Of a stretch of 34,747 nucleotides of DNA, positions 1 to 9,412 are shown piece after piece. The position numbers were made by a program, and so were the translations under genes. This DNA is from Pseudomonas profundi (lineage in GTDB: Bacteria; Pseudomonadota; Gammaproteobacteria; Pseudomonadales; Pseudomonadaceae), in NCBI RefSeq assembly GCF_008638305.1, contig NZ_VTPZ01000004.1, positions 1-34,747 on the forward strand, written 5' to 3'. The notes below the pieces were generated by a model. That model had not been told where the DNA came from and searched no databases. It saw only the letters and a program-made list of their open reading frames with translations. The stretch's first letter is position 1, and every line of letters starts with the position of its first letter.

Positions 1-534
1 TGGATTTACTCACGGCTGGCCGAGAAGGAGCGCCTGCAGCGCGTCATCCCGACCAAGGAGTATGTGGATGGCGAAGGCTTTCTTTATCTCGGCCGCAGCT
101 ACCGGCTCAAGTTGGTCGATGAACAGGATGTACCACTGAAACTGATATCCGGTCGCTTCCGTCTGCTTCGCAGCGAAGTGGGGGCGGCGCGTGAGCACTT
201 CATTCGCTGGTATGGCGAGCATGCGCGGAACTGGCTAGCCGTGCGGGTTGAAAATTATCAGGTGCGCATGGGCGTCGCGCCCGGCGGGGTGCGGGTGCAG
301 GATCTGGGTTACCGTTGGGGATCATGCGGTAAAGGCGCGCAGTTGTACTTCCATTGGAAGACCATTCTGCTGCCCAAACACATTGCCGAATATGTAGTGG
401 TGCATGAAATGACACACCTGCACGAGCCGCATCACACGCCGGAGTTCTGGCGCCGATTAGAGCGCGCGATGCCAGACTATGCGCAACGCAAGTCATGGTT
501 AGCCGAGCATGGAATTGAAGTAGAAGGCGTTTGA
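1..534 (+). CDS. YgjP-type zinc metalloprotease (DUF45/M48-like), 5' end outside the window
   Basis: The reading frame is open from base 1, so the N-terminus lies outside the window. A GTG at 64 could be read as a start, but sensible protein sequence continues upstream of it, so I treat the gene as 5'-partial. The C-terminal part has a zinc-protease helix, VVHEMTHLHEPHH (HExxH, with further histidines after it), followed by TPEFWRRLERAMPDY. It also has the preceding RWGSCGKGAQLYFHWK segment, which is typical of the YgjP/DUF45 family. These are small cytosolic SprT-like metalloproteases of poorly known substrate. The gene ends 25 bases before the end of the convergent signalling operon. Family assignment is strong; the physiological role is unknown. 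Confidence 0.88.
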   Translation, partial: WIYSRLAEKERLQRVIPTKEYVDGEGFLYLGRSYRLKLVDEQDVPLKLISGRFRLLRSEVGAAREHFIRWYGEHARNWLAVRVENYQVRMGVAPGGVRVQDLGYRWGSCGKGAQLYFHWKTILLPKHIAEYVVVHEMTHLHEPHHTPEFWRRLERAMPDYAQRKSWLAEHGIEVEGV

Positions 535-559
535 CGGGGATTCACCCTTCTCGCTCCCA

Positions 560-1732
560 TCAGTTATGCGCAACGCTCGGCTTGATAGGCGCGGTACTTG
601 GAGTAACGACCTTGGGTAGTTCGAGCGTAAAGGAACTGCCCTTGTTCGGGCCTTCACTCGAAACGCTTATGGTTCCGCCGTGCAGTTCAACCAGCTGCTT
701 GACTAGCGCAAGGCCGATTCCGAGCCCGCCGTGGGCATGTTGAAGATGGTCTTCGACCTGCTCGAACATGTGGAAGATCGCTGTGGAAGCATCCAGCGTC
801 AAGCCTAATCCATTGTCGGTAACCGTCAAGCTGGACGCGGTCGGCGTGCTGTCGAGCCTGATGTCGATGTGTCCGCCGCTGGGAGTGTATTTAGTGGAAT
901 TGTTGAGAAGATTGGCGATGCACTGGGTGATGCGCACCTGATCGGCCAAGAGCTCGACCGGGTGGTCGGGCAGATTTACGCTAAGAGTATGGTTCTGCGC
1001 CTCGATCGCCGCTTTAGCCATCTCGACTGCCGACCATACAGCCTCTCGCAAGTCACACACCGCTAAGCGAAGTTCGATTTTGCCCTGCGTGACGCGCGAC
1101 ACGTCCAGAAGGTCGTCGACCAGTCGGACGATATGCGACATCTGGGTTTCCATCAGGCTTCTGATCATTCCTGCCTGCGGTTCAGCTGGCTTGCGCACGA
1201 GCAGTTCCAGCCCGCTCTTGAGTGCGGTCAGTGGGTTGCGCAGCTCATGTGCCAGCACGGCAAGAAACTCATCCTTGCGCTTGTCGGACCGTTGCAAAGC
1301 CTCTGCCTGTGCTTGCAACAGGTCACGTTGCTCGGCGAGCAGCTGACGCTGAAGGAAGAGTTCGAAAAAGACATCGGTCTTGCTGCGCAGGATGTCCGGC
1401 TCGATCGGTTTCTGAATGAAGTCGACGGCACCGGCTTCGTAGCCCTGAAACCGGCGTTCAGCGCTATGGGTGCCGGCCGTGACGAAGATAATAGGGATCC
1501 GCCGTGTGCGCTCGTTACCGCGCATCAGCTCGGCCAATTCGAAACCGTTGAGTCCAGGCATCTGAACATCAATCAATGCCAACGCCACATCATGATCGAG
1601 CAGCAACTCCAGTGCTTCGTCGCCGGATTGCGCCTTCAGTAGCAGAAGGCCTTCGCGTCGTAGAAGCCCCTCCAGAGAAAGGAGATTCTCGGACAGATCA
1701 TCGACCAGGAGAAATTTGACGGGTGTGTTCAT
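560..1732 (-). CDS. Receiver-histidine kinase hybrid (REC-HisKA-HATPase)
   Basis: This is a 390-residue soluble protein with no membrane segment. An N-terminal receiver domain (about residues 5-120) has the acidic pair D11/D12, phospho-acceptor D55 in ALIDVQMPG, and the lysine in FIQKPIEPD. A short coiled coil (about 125-155) leads to a HisKA domain with H162 in LAHELRNPLTALKSG. A HATPase domain follows, with an N box around NLLNNSTKYT and G boxes DNGLGL and GGLGIGLAL. I chose the ATG at 1732 because it overlaps the cheB stop codon (ATGA). The frame runs further upstream, but that part is the shadow of cheB. It is last in the operon hybrid kinase-cheR-cheB-this gene, so it probably receives phosphate from the upstream kinase and passes the signal on. 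Its output partner is not in the window. Confidence 0.9.
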   Translation of the reverse strand: MNTPVKFLLVDDLSENLLSLEGLLRREGLLLLKAQSGDEALELLLDHDVALALIDVQMPGLNGFELAELMRGNERTRRIPIIFVTAGTHSAERRFQGYEAGAVDFIQKPIEPDILRSKTDVFFELFLQRQLLAEQRDLLQAQAEALQRSDKRKDEFLAVLAHELRNPLTALKSGLELLVRKPAEPQAGMIRSLMETQMSHIVRLVDDLLDVSRVTQGKIELRLAVCDLREAVWSAVEMAKAAIEAQNHTLSVNLPDHPVELLADQVRITQCIANLLNNSTKYTPSGGHIDIRLDSTPTASSLTVTDNGLGLTLDASTAIFHMFEQVEDHLQHAHGGLGIGLALVKQLVELHGGTISVSSEGPNKGSSFTLELPKVVTPSTAPIKPSVAHN

Positions 1733-2301
1733 CCGGAAATCCTCGACAGGTAGGCGGCCATATCGGGGAGCGACATAACCTGCGCTTGCGGACATGCCGC
1801 TATGGCGGCTTCGGGCATGGCCCTGGCGTAGGCCCCGTCCGGGCTTTGCACGATTGCCATGCCGCCTGCTGCGGATATGGCCTGCAGCCCCCGGGCGCCG
1901 TCCTGATTGGCGCCCGTCAGGATGATGCCGATCAACTGATCGCCCCAGACATCGGCTGCGCTTTCCATCGCTACATCGATCGAGGGGCGCGAGAACAGCA
2001 CCTCTTCCTCGTTCGATAGCGCTATGTTCTGCTTGTCTTCCAGCAGCATGTGATAGTTCGGCGGGGCGAAGTAGATGGCGCCGGGCATGACGGGTTCCTT
2101 GTCTTCCGCTTCGATCGCCCGCAGATTGCATTTGGCATCGAAGATGTCAGCGAGCACGCTGGGTTTGTCCGAAGGGACGTGCACGACCACAAAAATCGGC
2201 AGTGGGAATGCGGCGGGAAGCGGCGGCAGGAGGACTGACAGCGCCTCAAGTGCGCCTGCTGATGCGCCGATGATCACGGCTCCCTTCGATGCTCCGGTCA
2301 T
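1729..2301 (-). CDS. cheB: CheB-type protein-glutamate methylesterase without receiver domain
   Basis: At 190 residues the protein is only the catalytic CheB domain; the usual N-terminal receiver is absent. The expected catalytic triad is visible: S14 in IIGASAGALEAL, H41 in VVVHVPSDKPS and D134 in ILTGANQDGARG. The spacing is close to that of classical CheB, so the enzyme should be active. CheB enzymes demethylate or deamidate glutamyl residues on chemoreceptors. Without a receiver it cannot be switched by its own phosphorylation. It overlaps cheR upstream and the receiver-kinase downstream by 4 bases each. With no chemoreceptor nearby, the substrate may be another protein, possibly the coiled-coil or GAF region of the large kinase. 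That last idea is inference. Confidence 0.9.
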   Translation of the reverse strand: MTGASKGAVIIGASAGALEALSVLLPPLPAAFPLPIFVVVHVPSDKPSVLADIFDAKCNLRAIEAEDKEPVMPGAIYFAPPNYHMLLEDKQNIALSNEEEVLFSRPSIDVAMESAADVWGDQLIGIILTGANQDGARGLQAISAAGGMAIVQSPDGAYARAMPEAAIAACPQAQVMSLPDMAAYLSRISG

Positions 2302-3131
2302 GAATCCGTCCTCTGGTAAATTTTCTCTGTGCGCACGAAATCACGGAAGGCATTGGCGTGCGTCGAGAACCTCAGACTTTCCTTGGCGCCGAGCCCGAGA
2401 AAACCCTGTCGCGGCAGCGAATCCTTGAACAGACCCACCACGCGATCCTGCAGGTCACGGTCGAAGTAGATCATCACATTGCGGCACGATATCAGGTGCA
2501 TTTCACCGAAAACCTGGTCTGTAACCAGACTGTGGTCGGAAAAAACCACGTTTCGACGCAGGCTCTTGTCCAGGATGCAACGGTTGTAATGGCTGTGATA
2601 ATAATCGGACAGGGACGTCTTGCCACCGGCCTGGCGATAGCTTTCCGAAAACTGTCGAACGCGTTCTGCATCGTAGATACCGGCTTCGGCCTGATGCAAT
2701 GCGTCCGGGTTGATATCCGTGGCGTAGAACAGCGTGCGCTCTTCCAGGCCTTCTTCGCGGAAGAGGATAACAAGCGAGTAGAGCTCCTCGCCGGTACTGC
2801 AGCCTGCCACCCAGACCTTAAGCGAAGGATAGGTCCGCAGATGCGGGATGACCTGTTGCCGAATGGCGAGAAAATAGCTCGGATCACGGTACATTTCACT
2901 GACCTGGACCGTAAGGTAGCGCAGCATCTGCGGCAACATGTCGGGATCATGCAGCACGCGCTCCTGCATGGCTGAAATGGTCGCAAGACCCATATTCTCT
3001 TTCGCTTGCCTCAAGCGCCGTTTGATCGACGACATGGCGTAGTCGCGAAAATCGTAATGGTACCGGTGGTACAGGGCTTCGAGCAGCAGGCGGATCTCGA
3101 TGTCTTCGATCTTTTCGAACGTCTCCATCAT
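2298..3131 (-). CDS. cheR: CheR-type SAM-dependent protein methyltransferase
   Basis: This 277-residue protein has the CheR arrangement: an alpha-helical N-terminal domain (about 5-75, with DYAMSSIKRRL) and a Rossmann methyltransferase domain. The SAM-binding loop is VAGCSTGEE (residues 108-116), followed by YATDINPDAL and LISCRNVMIYFD. CheR methylates glutamates of chemoreceptors. I chose the ATG at 3131 because it overlaps the kinase stop codon (ATGA). An in-frame ATG at 3143 lies inside the kinase gene and would add four residues. It forms a methyltransferase/methylesterase pair with the downstream cheB, but no receptor or CheW is near, which suggests a role outside classical chemotaxis. 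The usual FFRD-like motif reads MYRD here. Confidence 0.92.
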   Translation of the reverse strand: MMETFEKIEDIEIRLLLEALYHRYHYDFRDYAMSSIKRRLRQAKENMGLATISAMQERVLHDPDMLPQMLRYLTVQVSEMYRDPSYFLAIRQQVIPHLRTYPSLKVWVAGCSTGEELYSLVILFREEGLEERTLFYATDINPDALHQAEAGIYDAERVRQFSESYRQAGGKTSLSDYYHSHYNRCILDKSLRRNVVFSDHSLVTDQVFGEMHLISCRNVMIYFDRDLQDRVVGLFKDSLPRQGFLGLGAKESLRFSTHANAFRDFVRTEKIYQRTDS

Positions 3132-6100
3132 TGCGGCATCCACACCCGGACCAGCGAGAGCAGCTTCTCTACGTCAAGCGGCTTGGCCATGTAATCGTTG
3201 GCGCCGGCTTCGATGCATCGCTGTTGATCGTCCGGCATGGCCTTCGCTGTCAGTGCGATAACGGGCAACTTCTTCCAGTTCGGATTTATGCGGATATGGC
3301 GGGTGGCCGTCAGACCGTCCATGACAGGCATCATGACGTCCATCAGAACGAGATCAATGTGATGCTCCGGTTGGTCGAGTGACTGATCCAGTTTCTGCAG
3401 CGCCTCCTGGCCGTTGCGCGCAATCTCGATCAATGCGCCGCGGGGCTCGAGGATATTGGTCAGCGCGTAGATATTCCGCACGTCATCTTCCACGATCAGG
3501 ATGCGCTTGCCTTCCAGCAGCGCATCACGATTGCGAGCCTTGCGGATCATTTTCTGTTGCTCGTCCGGCAGTTCCGAGACCACTTGATGCAGGAATAGCG
3601 AAACCTCGTCCAGAAGCCGCTCCGGCGATTTCGCACCCTTGATGATGATCGATTTGGAATAGCTGCGCAGCGTCTGTTCTTCTTCGCGAGTCAGTACGCG
3701 CCCGGTGTAAACGATGACCGGCGGGAAGGCGTGTGCGGCGTCCTGGCTTATGGTTTCCAGGAGGTCGAAGCCGGAGGCGTCCGGCAGTGACAGGTCGAGC
3801 ACCATGCAGTCGAATGTCTGCTCCCTGAGCAAGGCCAGGCACTCGGCCGCGGTGCCAGCGCCGACCGTTTCGACGTCGTGCGAGCTGATCAGCTCGCTTA
3901 CTGCCTCACGCTGGACCTGGTTATCCTCGACGATCAGCACGCGCCGCAGGTTCTGCGAGATTTTCGCTTCGAGCGCTTGCAGCACCCCGATCAGTTGTTC
4001 GCGTTGTACCGGCTTGAGTGCATAGCCGATGGCGCCCAACGACAGAGCGCGCGCTGAATAGTCATCGGCAGAGATGATATGCACAGGGATATGGCGAGTG
4101 CGTGTATCGCGCTTGAGGCGATCGAGGACCGACAGACCAGACTGATCGGGCAATCCCACGTCCAGCACGATGGCGCTTGGCAGGAACTGGCGAGCAAGCT
4201 CCAGCGCTTCATGTGCTGTTTCGGCTACCAGCGCCAGGAAGTTGGACTCGCGCGCGAGATCACGCAGGATCAGTGCAAAGGATCTGTCATCCTCGATGAT
4301 CAAAAGCTTGCGAGCTGTGTCGTCACCCTTCAGGCGATCGTCGTCGACCACGCCTGTGCGCTGCTGCAGCTGTGTTCTCGGCTGCACTGTCGCAGACGGA
4401 GTGGCGAAACCCGGTACCAGCGGTAACGCCTGAACTTCAGGTGCCGGCGTGCTGACGATAGCGCCATGGTACCGCTGCGGTATGACCACCGTGAAGGTGC
4501 TACCCGATCCAGGGCGACTTTTCAGCTGAAGGGTGCCGCCCAGCAACCTGACTACTTCGCGGGAGATGGAAAGACCCAGGCCGGTCCCGCCAAACCTGCG
4601 GCTGATGGTGCTGTCAGCCTGATGAAAGGCCTGGAAGATGTGCGCTTGCTGATCCTCTGCGATACCGATGCCGGTGTCGATTACCGAAATGGCGATCTGG
4701 TCGTCGCTCAGCGAGCGCAAAGTCAGCGTTACGCTGCCTTTGTCGGTGAACTTGATGGCATTGGCAATCAGGTTCTTCAGCACCTGTTCCAGTCGCTGCG
4801 GGTCGGTTTCGATGGAGCGCGGGGCATCCGCTGCGACCTCCAGTGAGAATGCAAGGCCCTTGTCGTTGGCTAGCGGATCGAAAAGATGGCGCAGGGAATT
4901 GACCATCCGTTCGGTCGATACTGTTTCGGGCTGAATCTCCACATGACCCGCCTCGATTTTCGACAGATCCAGAATGTCGTTGATGAGGTTCAGCAGGTCG
5001 TTGCCCGAGGATTGAATGGTCTGGGCGTATTTCACCTGCTCGGGCGTGAGATTGTCGTCCGAATTGTCGGCGAGCAACTTGGCAAGAATCAGCGACGAGT
5101 TGAGCGGCGTACGCAGTTCGTGGGACATATTGGCCAGGAAATCCGACTTGTAGCGGCTTGCCTGCTCGACCTCCTGGGCCTTCAGCTGAATCGCCACGTT
5201 GGCTTTTTCCAGCTCATCGCGCTGGCCTTCCAGCTCCTGCGCCTGTTCTTCGAGTTGTGTGTTTGTCTGTTCCAGCTCGACCTGCTGTTGCTCCAACCGC
5301 GCCTGGGATTCCTTCAGAGCTCGGCCTTGTTCTTCCAGCTCCTCGTTGGAGACCCGCAACTCTTCACTTTGAACCTGCATTTCCTCGGCTTGACGCTGCG
5401 TTTCGGCAAGCAGTGCCTCGAGCCGGGCGCGGAATTCGGCTGACTTGATCGCCGCCGCGATGGTCCCGGAGGAGTGTTCAAGCAGAGCGAGCACGTTATC
5501 GCCGACGGGATTGAGGAACCCGAGTTCGAAGAGCGCTTTGACTTCGCCGTCCGCTGTTGCGGGTCCCAGCGCAAGGAAGCGCGGCGTCTGCTGGCCGAGA
5601 CTGGAGCCGAAGCTGATATAACCCTCCGGTAGCTCGCCAACGGTAATCGGGCGCTGGTCTTCCAGTACATGGGCAAAAAGGCTGTCATTGCCCTTGAAAT
5701 GAGCTGGAAGATCGCCGTTTTCAGGGACGCCATATCGCGCCAGCAGCGAGTACCGGCCGTTGTCCTGCGAATAGATGGCGCCTGCCACGGCACCGAGATG
5801 ATTGCTAAGGAAACGGAGTATGTTCTGTCCCAGCTCCTCGGTTGACTGCTCGCCCATGACCACCGACGCCAGACCCACCTGCGCGCCTTGCAGCCACTGT
5901 TCACGACGACGCTCCAGAGTCGCTTTGCGGATCAGGGCGGCGATGATCAGCGTCAGGATTATTCCGAGCGCGCCGGACAACGCGCTGGTGATGAACGCGA
6001 CCGTATAGGCCTTGTTCATGGCTTCCATCCGCTGAGTCCGCAACACGCCTTCTTCTTCGCGCAGCTCGGAAATCACCTGCCGAATGGCATCCATTTCGGC

Positions 6101-6574
6101 CTTGCCACGCTCAAGGTTCGCACCGGCAATCGCTGCTTCCCGTCCTTCGCGCGCATAGATGCCCAATATGATTTCCAGTTCCTGGAACCGAGTGGTGACG
6201 TACCCCTGAAGCTCCTCAAAACGCCAGCGTTGCGCCTCGTTGTTCGCGAGCAGATCCTCGACCACCTGCATCCGGTTTCTTACCTGGGAAACCGCTCGGT
6301 TGTAGGGTTCGAGGTAGCGCTCCTCGCCCGTGAGCAGAAACCCCCGCTGGCCGGTTTCGGCATCCTGGACATCCACCAACAGACTATCAATGGCGACAAT
6401 GACCTTATGCGTCTGCAGCACTTTCTCGTTGCTCGATTTGAGAAGCTGCGTGGTGTAGACCGCAACCGCCGTGCTCAAAACGAAGAATACGAAGGCGGCC
6501 GCCAGGCCCGCAGCAACTTTCAGGTCGAGACCAAGTGTGCCCTTGGTACTCGCACCCGCACTTTTTCTATGCAT
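3128..6574 (-). CDS. CHASE3-GAF hybrid histidine kinase with three receivers
   Basis: This is a 1148-residue inner-membrane sensor. Domains in order: TM1 (about 20-42); a periplasmic CHASE3-type region (about 45-185, with VDVQDAETGQRGFLLTGEE); TM2 (about 191-216); a GAF-like domain (about 230-385); a long coiled coil rich in Glu and Gln (about 385-470); HisKA with H485 in ANMSHELRTPLN; HATPase (about 585-700, with DTGIGI and GGTGLGLSI); then three receivers with acceptor aspartates D805, D927 and D1079. It is the first gene of the operon and overlaps cheR by 4 bases at the ATGATGA junction. The chain of receivers suggests a multi-step phosphorelay. The signal is unknown. The coiled coil resembles a chemoreceptor-like signalling helix and could be a CheR/CheB target, but this is inference. 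Confidence 0.93.
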   Translation of the reverse strand: MHRKSAGASTKGTLGLDLKVAAGLAAAFVFFVLSTAVAVYTTQLLKSSNEKVLQTHKVIVAIDSLLVDVQDAETGQRGFLLTGEERYLEPYNRAVSQVRNRMQVVEDLLANNEAQRWRFEELQGYVTTRFQELEIILGIYAREGREAAIAGANLERGKAEMDAIRQVISELREEEGVLRTQRMEAMNKAYTVAFITSALSGALGIILTLIIAALIRKATLERRREQWLQGAQVGLASVVMGEQSTEELGQNILRFLSNHLGAVAGAIYSQDNGRYSLLARYGVPENGDLPAHFKGNDSLFAHVLEDQRPITVGELPEGYISFGSSLGQQTPRFLALGPATADGEVKALFELGFLNPVGDNVLALLEHSSGTIAAAIKSAEFRARLEALLAETQRQAEEMQVQSEELRVSNEELEEQGRALKESQARLEQQQVELEQTNTQLEEQAQELEGQRDELEKANVAIQLKAQEVEQASRYKSDFLANMSHELRTPLNSSLILAKLLADNSDDNLTPEQVKYAQTIQSSGNDLLNLINDILDLSKIEAGHVEIQPETVSTERMVNSLRHLFDPLANDKGLAFSLEVAADAPRSIETDPQRLEQVLKNLIANAIKFTDKGSVTLTLRSLSDDQIAISVIDTGIGIAEDQQAHIFQAFHQADSTISRRFGGTGLGLSISREVVRLLGGTLQLKSRPGSGSTFTVVIPQRYHGAIVSTPAPEVQALPLVPGFATPSATVQPRTQLQQRTGVVDDDRLKGDDTARKLLIIEDDRSFALILRDLARESNFLALVAETAHEALELARQFLPSAIVLDVGLPDQSGLSVLDRLKRDTRTRHIPVHIISADDYSARALSLGAIGYALKPVQREQLIGVLQALEAKISQNLRRVLIVEDNQVQREAVSELISSHDVETVGAGTAAECLALLREQTFDCMVLDLSLPDASGFDLLETISQDAAHAFPPVIVYTGRVLTREEEQTLRSYSKSIIIKGAKSPERLLDEVSLFLHQVVSELPDEQQKMIRKARNRDALLEGKRILIVEDDVRNIYALTNILEPRGALIEIARNGQEALQKLDQSLDQPEHHIDLVLMDVMMPVMDGLTATRHIRINPNWKKLPVIALTAKAMPDDQQRCIEAGANDYMAKPLDVEKLLSLVRVWMPQ

Positions 6575-7060
6575 GTGATGTACGCAATTTCAAATCAGCG
6601 CGATGTTTCGGACGGTCCAGGGCAGAGGATTGATGACTGCCCGCACGAAGTCACATATTGCGCTGTCGATTAAAGTTTGGCTGGAACGCCCGGATTGAAC
6701 GACCCAGCATGGGTTGGCGTGGCCTCTTGCTACCGACCGGACCAGCGGAGTGTAACATTTGCAGGGAGTAGCGGCGAAAGCGCTGGCAGGCGGTAATCCA
6801 GAGCCTTCCACAGAAGGCGCAGCTAGCGCGCTATCGCCGAGTGACCTGTCAAGAATGACGACGGAAAGGGAAAAGCCGATTTGTTGCGCCGCGTAGGGCC
6901 TGACTTGGCAAAGGCGCGCCCAAACCACAGGCGCGCCAGATGCTCTTTGTCTGTCAAGTATGTACTTGCTCGCGTGCTGTAACGGCAGGGCGGTTAGCAC
7001 CGACATTTGCACCAATAGCGGCGGCAATAGCGCTCAGGAGCAGAATGGCGAAGGTCCACC
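6575..7060. other. Gene-poor stretch upstream of the sensor kinase operon
   Basis: I see no convincing gene here. Open frames exist on both strands, but none has recognisable protein features. The left part must carry the promoter of the minus-strand kinase operon. Two copies of the self-complementary octamer GGCGCGCC (6913-6920 and 6930-6937) are separated by 9 bases and can form an 8-bp stem. Part of the right side may be the eroded 5' end of the AsmA-like pseudogene that becomes readable from about 7061. Confidence 0.5.
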
Positions 7061-8252
7061 ATGCAGCCGTCTGCCCCGGCAGGTGCCGATGTCACCGCGA
7101 TGCTGGGTCAACCAGACCTGTCGATCCCCGCCTTCAACCTTAAGGCGCACGTCCGCCACGACGAGCAAGCCTGGTCCTTGGGCGAACTGGACGCCCAGGT
7201 GGGGGAGAGCCGCCTGGCCGGCGCACTCAGCTTTGATCCAGGCTCTCCGAGCGTAGAGATGGATCTGCAGCTGGAACGCGTTGACCTGGGAGAGTTCTCA
7301 GCCCGCAGGGTTATCCTCAATTGGGCGTTGTAACCGGCGAGCTGGATGGCGGCTACTCGGATGCCACCCTGACAATCAACGACTCGAACCTGCGCTACGA
7401 TGCGCCCGGCCAGAATTTGCAACTGCAGCTCAACGCCCAGTCACGCGATATCGCCGGTGCTGAACGGCCGGGCGCGCACCTTGAGGGCACTGGCTCGCGG
7501 AATGGCCAGTCATTCAGTTTTGATCTCGAAGTGGGGCCGCTGCTCGATCTCACCGCATCCGAGCAACCCTATCCCGTCAAAGGCAGGTTCGTTTCCCGGG
7601 AAACCCGGCTGGATATAAACGGTACCGTCGTGCAGCCCATGGACCCCGGTGCTATTGATGTTTAGGTCCATATGAACGGCCCCGGTCCGGCCAGTCCCAA
7701 TGGTCTTACGGGGTTTGACTTGCCTGGGCTGCCTGCCTTGCGCTGGTGGGCCGGCTGCGCCGGGATAATTCGTTAGTGCGGAGCGCAAGCCGAGTTAGGG
7801 GAGAGCGATTTTAGCGGCGACGTTCGGCTGCAACTGGGCGACCGGCGGATGCTCTATGCGACCTTGCACTCGACTCGATTGAATATTGAGGACCTGGAGC
7901 CCTTGTGGGTAAAAGCAGGCGTTAATGGCGATGAGCCTGAGTCGGACAAGATCTTTTCCGACGACTCTTTCAACCTTGAACCGCTGCAAAGCATGGGCGC
8001 GCGGGTGCGCTATCAGGCCGAGACGCTCAACAGCCCCAGTGTGCCGCTGAACGACGTGTCGCTTGAATTGGAGTTGAACCGCGGCGTGATGACCGTGGAG
8101 CCCGTGCAAGTAGGCGTTGGCGGTGGCGAAGTAACCGGCCGGTTGCGCCGCCGCTGGCGATACTACCCTGGCTGGAGCTGGGCCTGGGGGAGGACGCTGG
8201 CCCCGGCTGCCGTGAAACACTGCAGGAATTCCAGAGCTCGGGCCAGGGCTAA
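7061..8252 (+). pseudogene. Decayed AsmA-family outer-membrane/periplasmic assembly protein gene
   Basis: Pieces of one AsmA-like protein appear in order on the plus strand but in changing frames. Piece one (7061-7333) contains WSLGELDAQVGESRLAGAL and ends at a TAA. Piece two (from about 7324, another frame) reads TGELDGGYSDATLTINDS to a TAG at 7663. Past that stop the same frame continues as FDLPGLPAL (about 7717-7743). The match then shifts frame to VGRLRRDNS, and returns at about 7803 to DFSGDVRLQLGDRRMLYATL. A last shift near 8150 leads to LPWLELGLGEDAGPG and a stop at 8250-8252. AsmA-family proteins are long, beta-rich envelope proteins linked to lipid transport. The N-terminal transmembrane part is missing. 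At least one internal stop and several frameshifts make a functional product unlikely. Confidence 0.82.
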
Positions 8253-8372
8253 CGCTGTGGTGCAGCATCAACACAAACCGAAACAAAAATGGAAGGATCG
8301 CGTGAATATCACTCACCGTAACGGATCTGAAACTGGCTACAATTCACAGCTTCTCAACTACCCTGGTCTTGT

Positions 8373-9395
8373 ATGACTCTCCTGATAGCGTTCGCTATTC
8401 TTTCAATTTCAGTTTCCTTCCTTTGTTCGATTCTAGAAGCAGCGTTGTTATCGATGACGCCCAGCTACATTGCCAACCAGAAAGCGGACAAACCACAGCT
8501 GTACGAGCGGTTGAAGCACTTGAAAGAGAGTGTGGACCGGCCGCTTGCTGCGATCCTTACGCTCAATACTGTCGCTCATACGGTAGGTGCCACCGGCGTC
8601 GGGGCGCAGGTTACGGTTGTGTTCGGGGATGGTTATCTGGGCGTTGCGTCGGCGGTCATGACACTGCTGATCCTGGTGCTGTCTGAAATTCTGCCCAAGA
8701 CAATCGGCGCTCGATATTGGCCGAGGCTGGCTCCGATTCTGCCGACGCTGCTTGGCGGTATGATCTGGATACTGAAGCCCTTCATATGGTTGTCGGACCT
8801 CGTCACGCGTTGTTTTGGCGGGCAGCCGCCGACGCATGACATTCGCCAGGAAATCAAGGCGCTTACGCTGCTCGGCCGGGAGCTGAACGAGCTGGATGAC
8901 GACGAGCAGCGCGTCATCGGCAATATCCTGGATCTTCACACGATCAAGGTGCGCGATATCATGACTCCCCGCGTTGTCTGCGAGCATGTGGGGCCGGAGG
9001 TTGCGATCAGCGACTTCATCGACAGGGTTGCTGTGAGTCAGTTTTCCCGTTACCCGGTTATTGACCAGAACGAGCAGCCGCTGGGCGTGGTGTTCCGTTA
9101 TGACCTGGTGGGCACTCAGCAAAGTGACGCGCCCGTGGAGACATTGATGAAGCCGATCAAGGTCGCTCAGGACACATTGAGCGTGGAACCCCTCATGAGC
9201 CAGATGATGAACGAGCAGCAACACATGTGTCTCGTGTATGACGAGTTTGGCAGCTGGGGCGGGCTGGTAACGATGGAGGACATCATCGAAACCATTCTGG
9301 GCAAAGCGATTCTGGACGAGACGGACGATATCCCCAATATGCGCCGGTTTGCGAGACGGTTGTGGGAGAGCCGCCTCAAAGCAGCTCGCGATTAA
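8373..9395 (+). CDS. CNNM/HlyC-type membrane protein with DUF21 and paired CBS domains
   Basis: This is a 340-residue inner-membrane protein. The N-terminal DUF21/CNNM domain (about 1-165) has about four hydrophobic segments, including LLIAFAILSISVSFLCS with an SILEAALLS motif, and VMTLLILVLSEILPKTIGA. A cytoplasmic CBS pair follows (about 195-315), starting at VRDIMTPRVV and ending at GGLVTMEDIIETILG. The C-terminal CorC/HlyC domain found in longer relatives is absent, since the protein ends soon after the CBS pair. Family members are linked to magnesium or cobalt efflux and resistance; the old name hemolysin is misleading. It is monocistronic by context. A TACAAT hexamer at about 8338 could be its -10 element. 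The exact substrate cannot be read from the sequence. Confidence 0.9.
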   Translation: MTLLIAFAILSISVSFLCSILEAALLSMTPSYIANQKADKPQLYERLKHLKESVDRPLAAILTLNTVAHTVGATGVGAQVTVVFGDGYLGVASAVMTLLILVLSEILPKTIGARYWPRLAPILPTLLGGMIWILKPFIWLSDLVTRCFGGQPPTHDIRQEIKALTLLGRELNELDDDEQRVIGNILDLHTIKVRDIMTPRVVCEHVGPEVAISDFIDRVAVSQFSRYPVIDQNEQPLGVVFRYDLVGTQQSDAPVETLMKPIKVAQDTLSVEPLMSQMMNEQQHMCLVYDEFGSWGGLVTMEDIIETILGKAILDETDDIPNMRRFARRLWESRLKAARD

Positions 9396-9412
9396 CTGAG
9401 GCTCTCAGAGCC

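Noticed and set aside
1733..2131. A 133-codon upstream extension of the receiver-kinase gene
   Set aside because: It lies in the shadow of cheB. The receiver domain starts properly at the ATG at 1732, which overlaps the cheB stop.
6590..7027. A 145-codon minus-strand frame upstream of the kinase
   Set aside because: No domain or signal is visible. The region is better described as the promoter and a gene-poor stretch.
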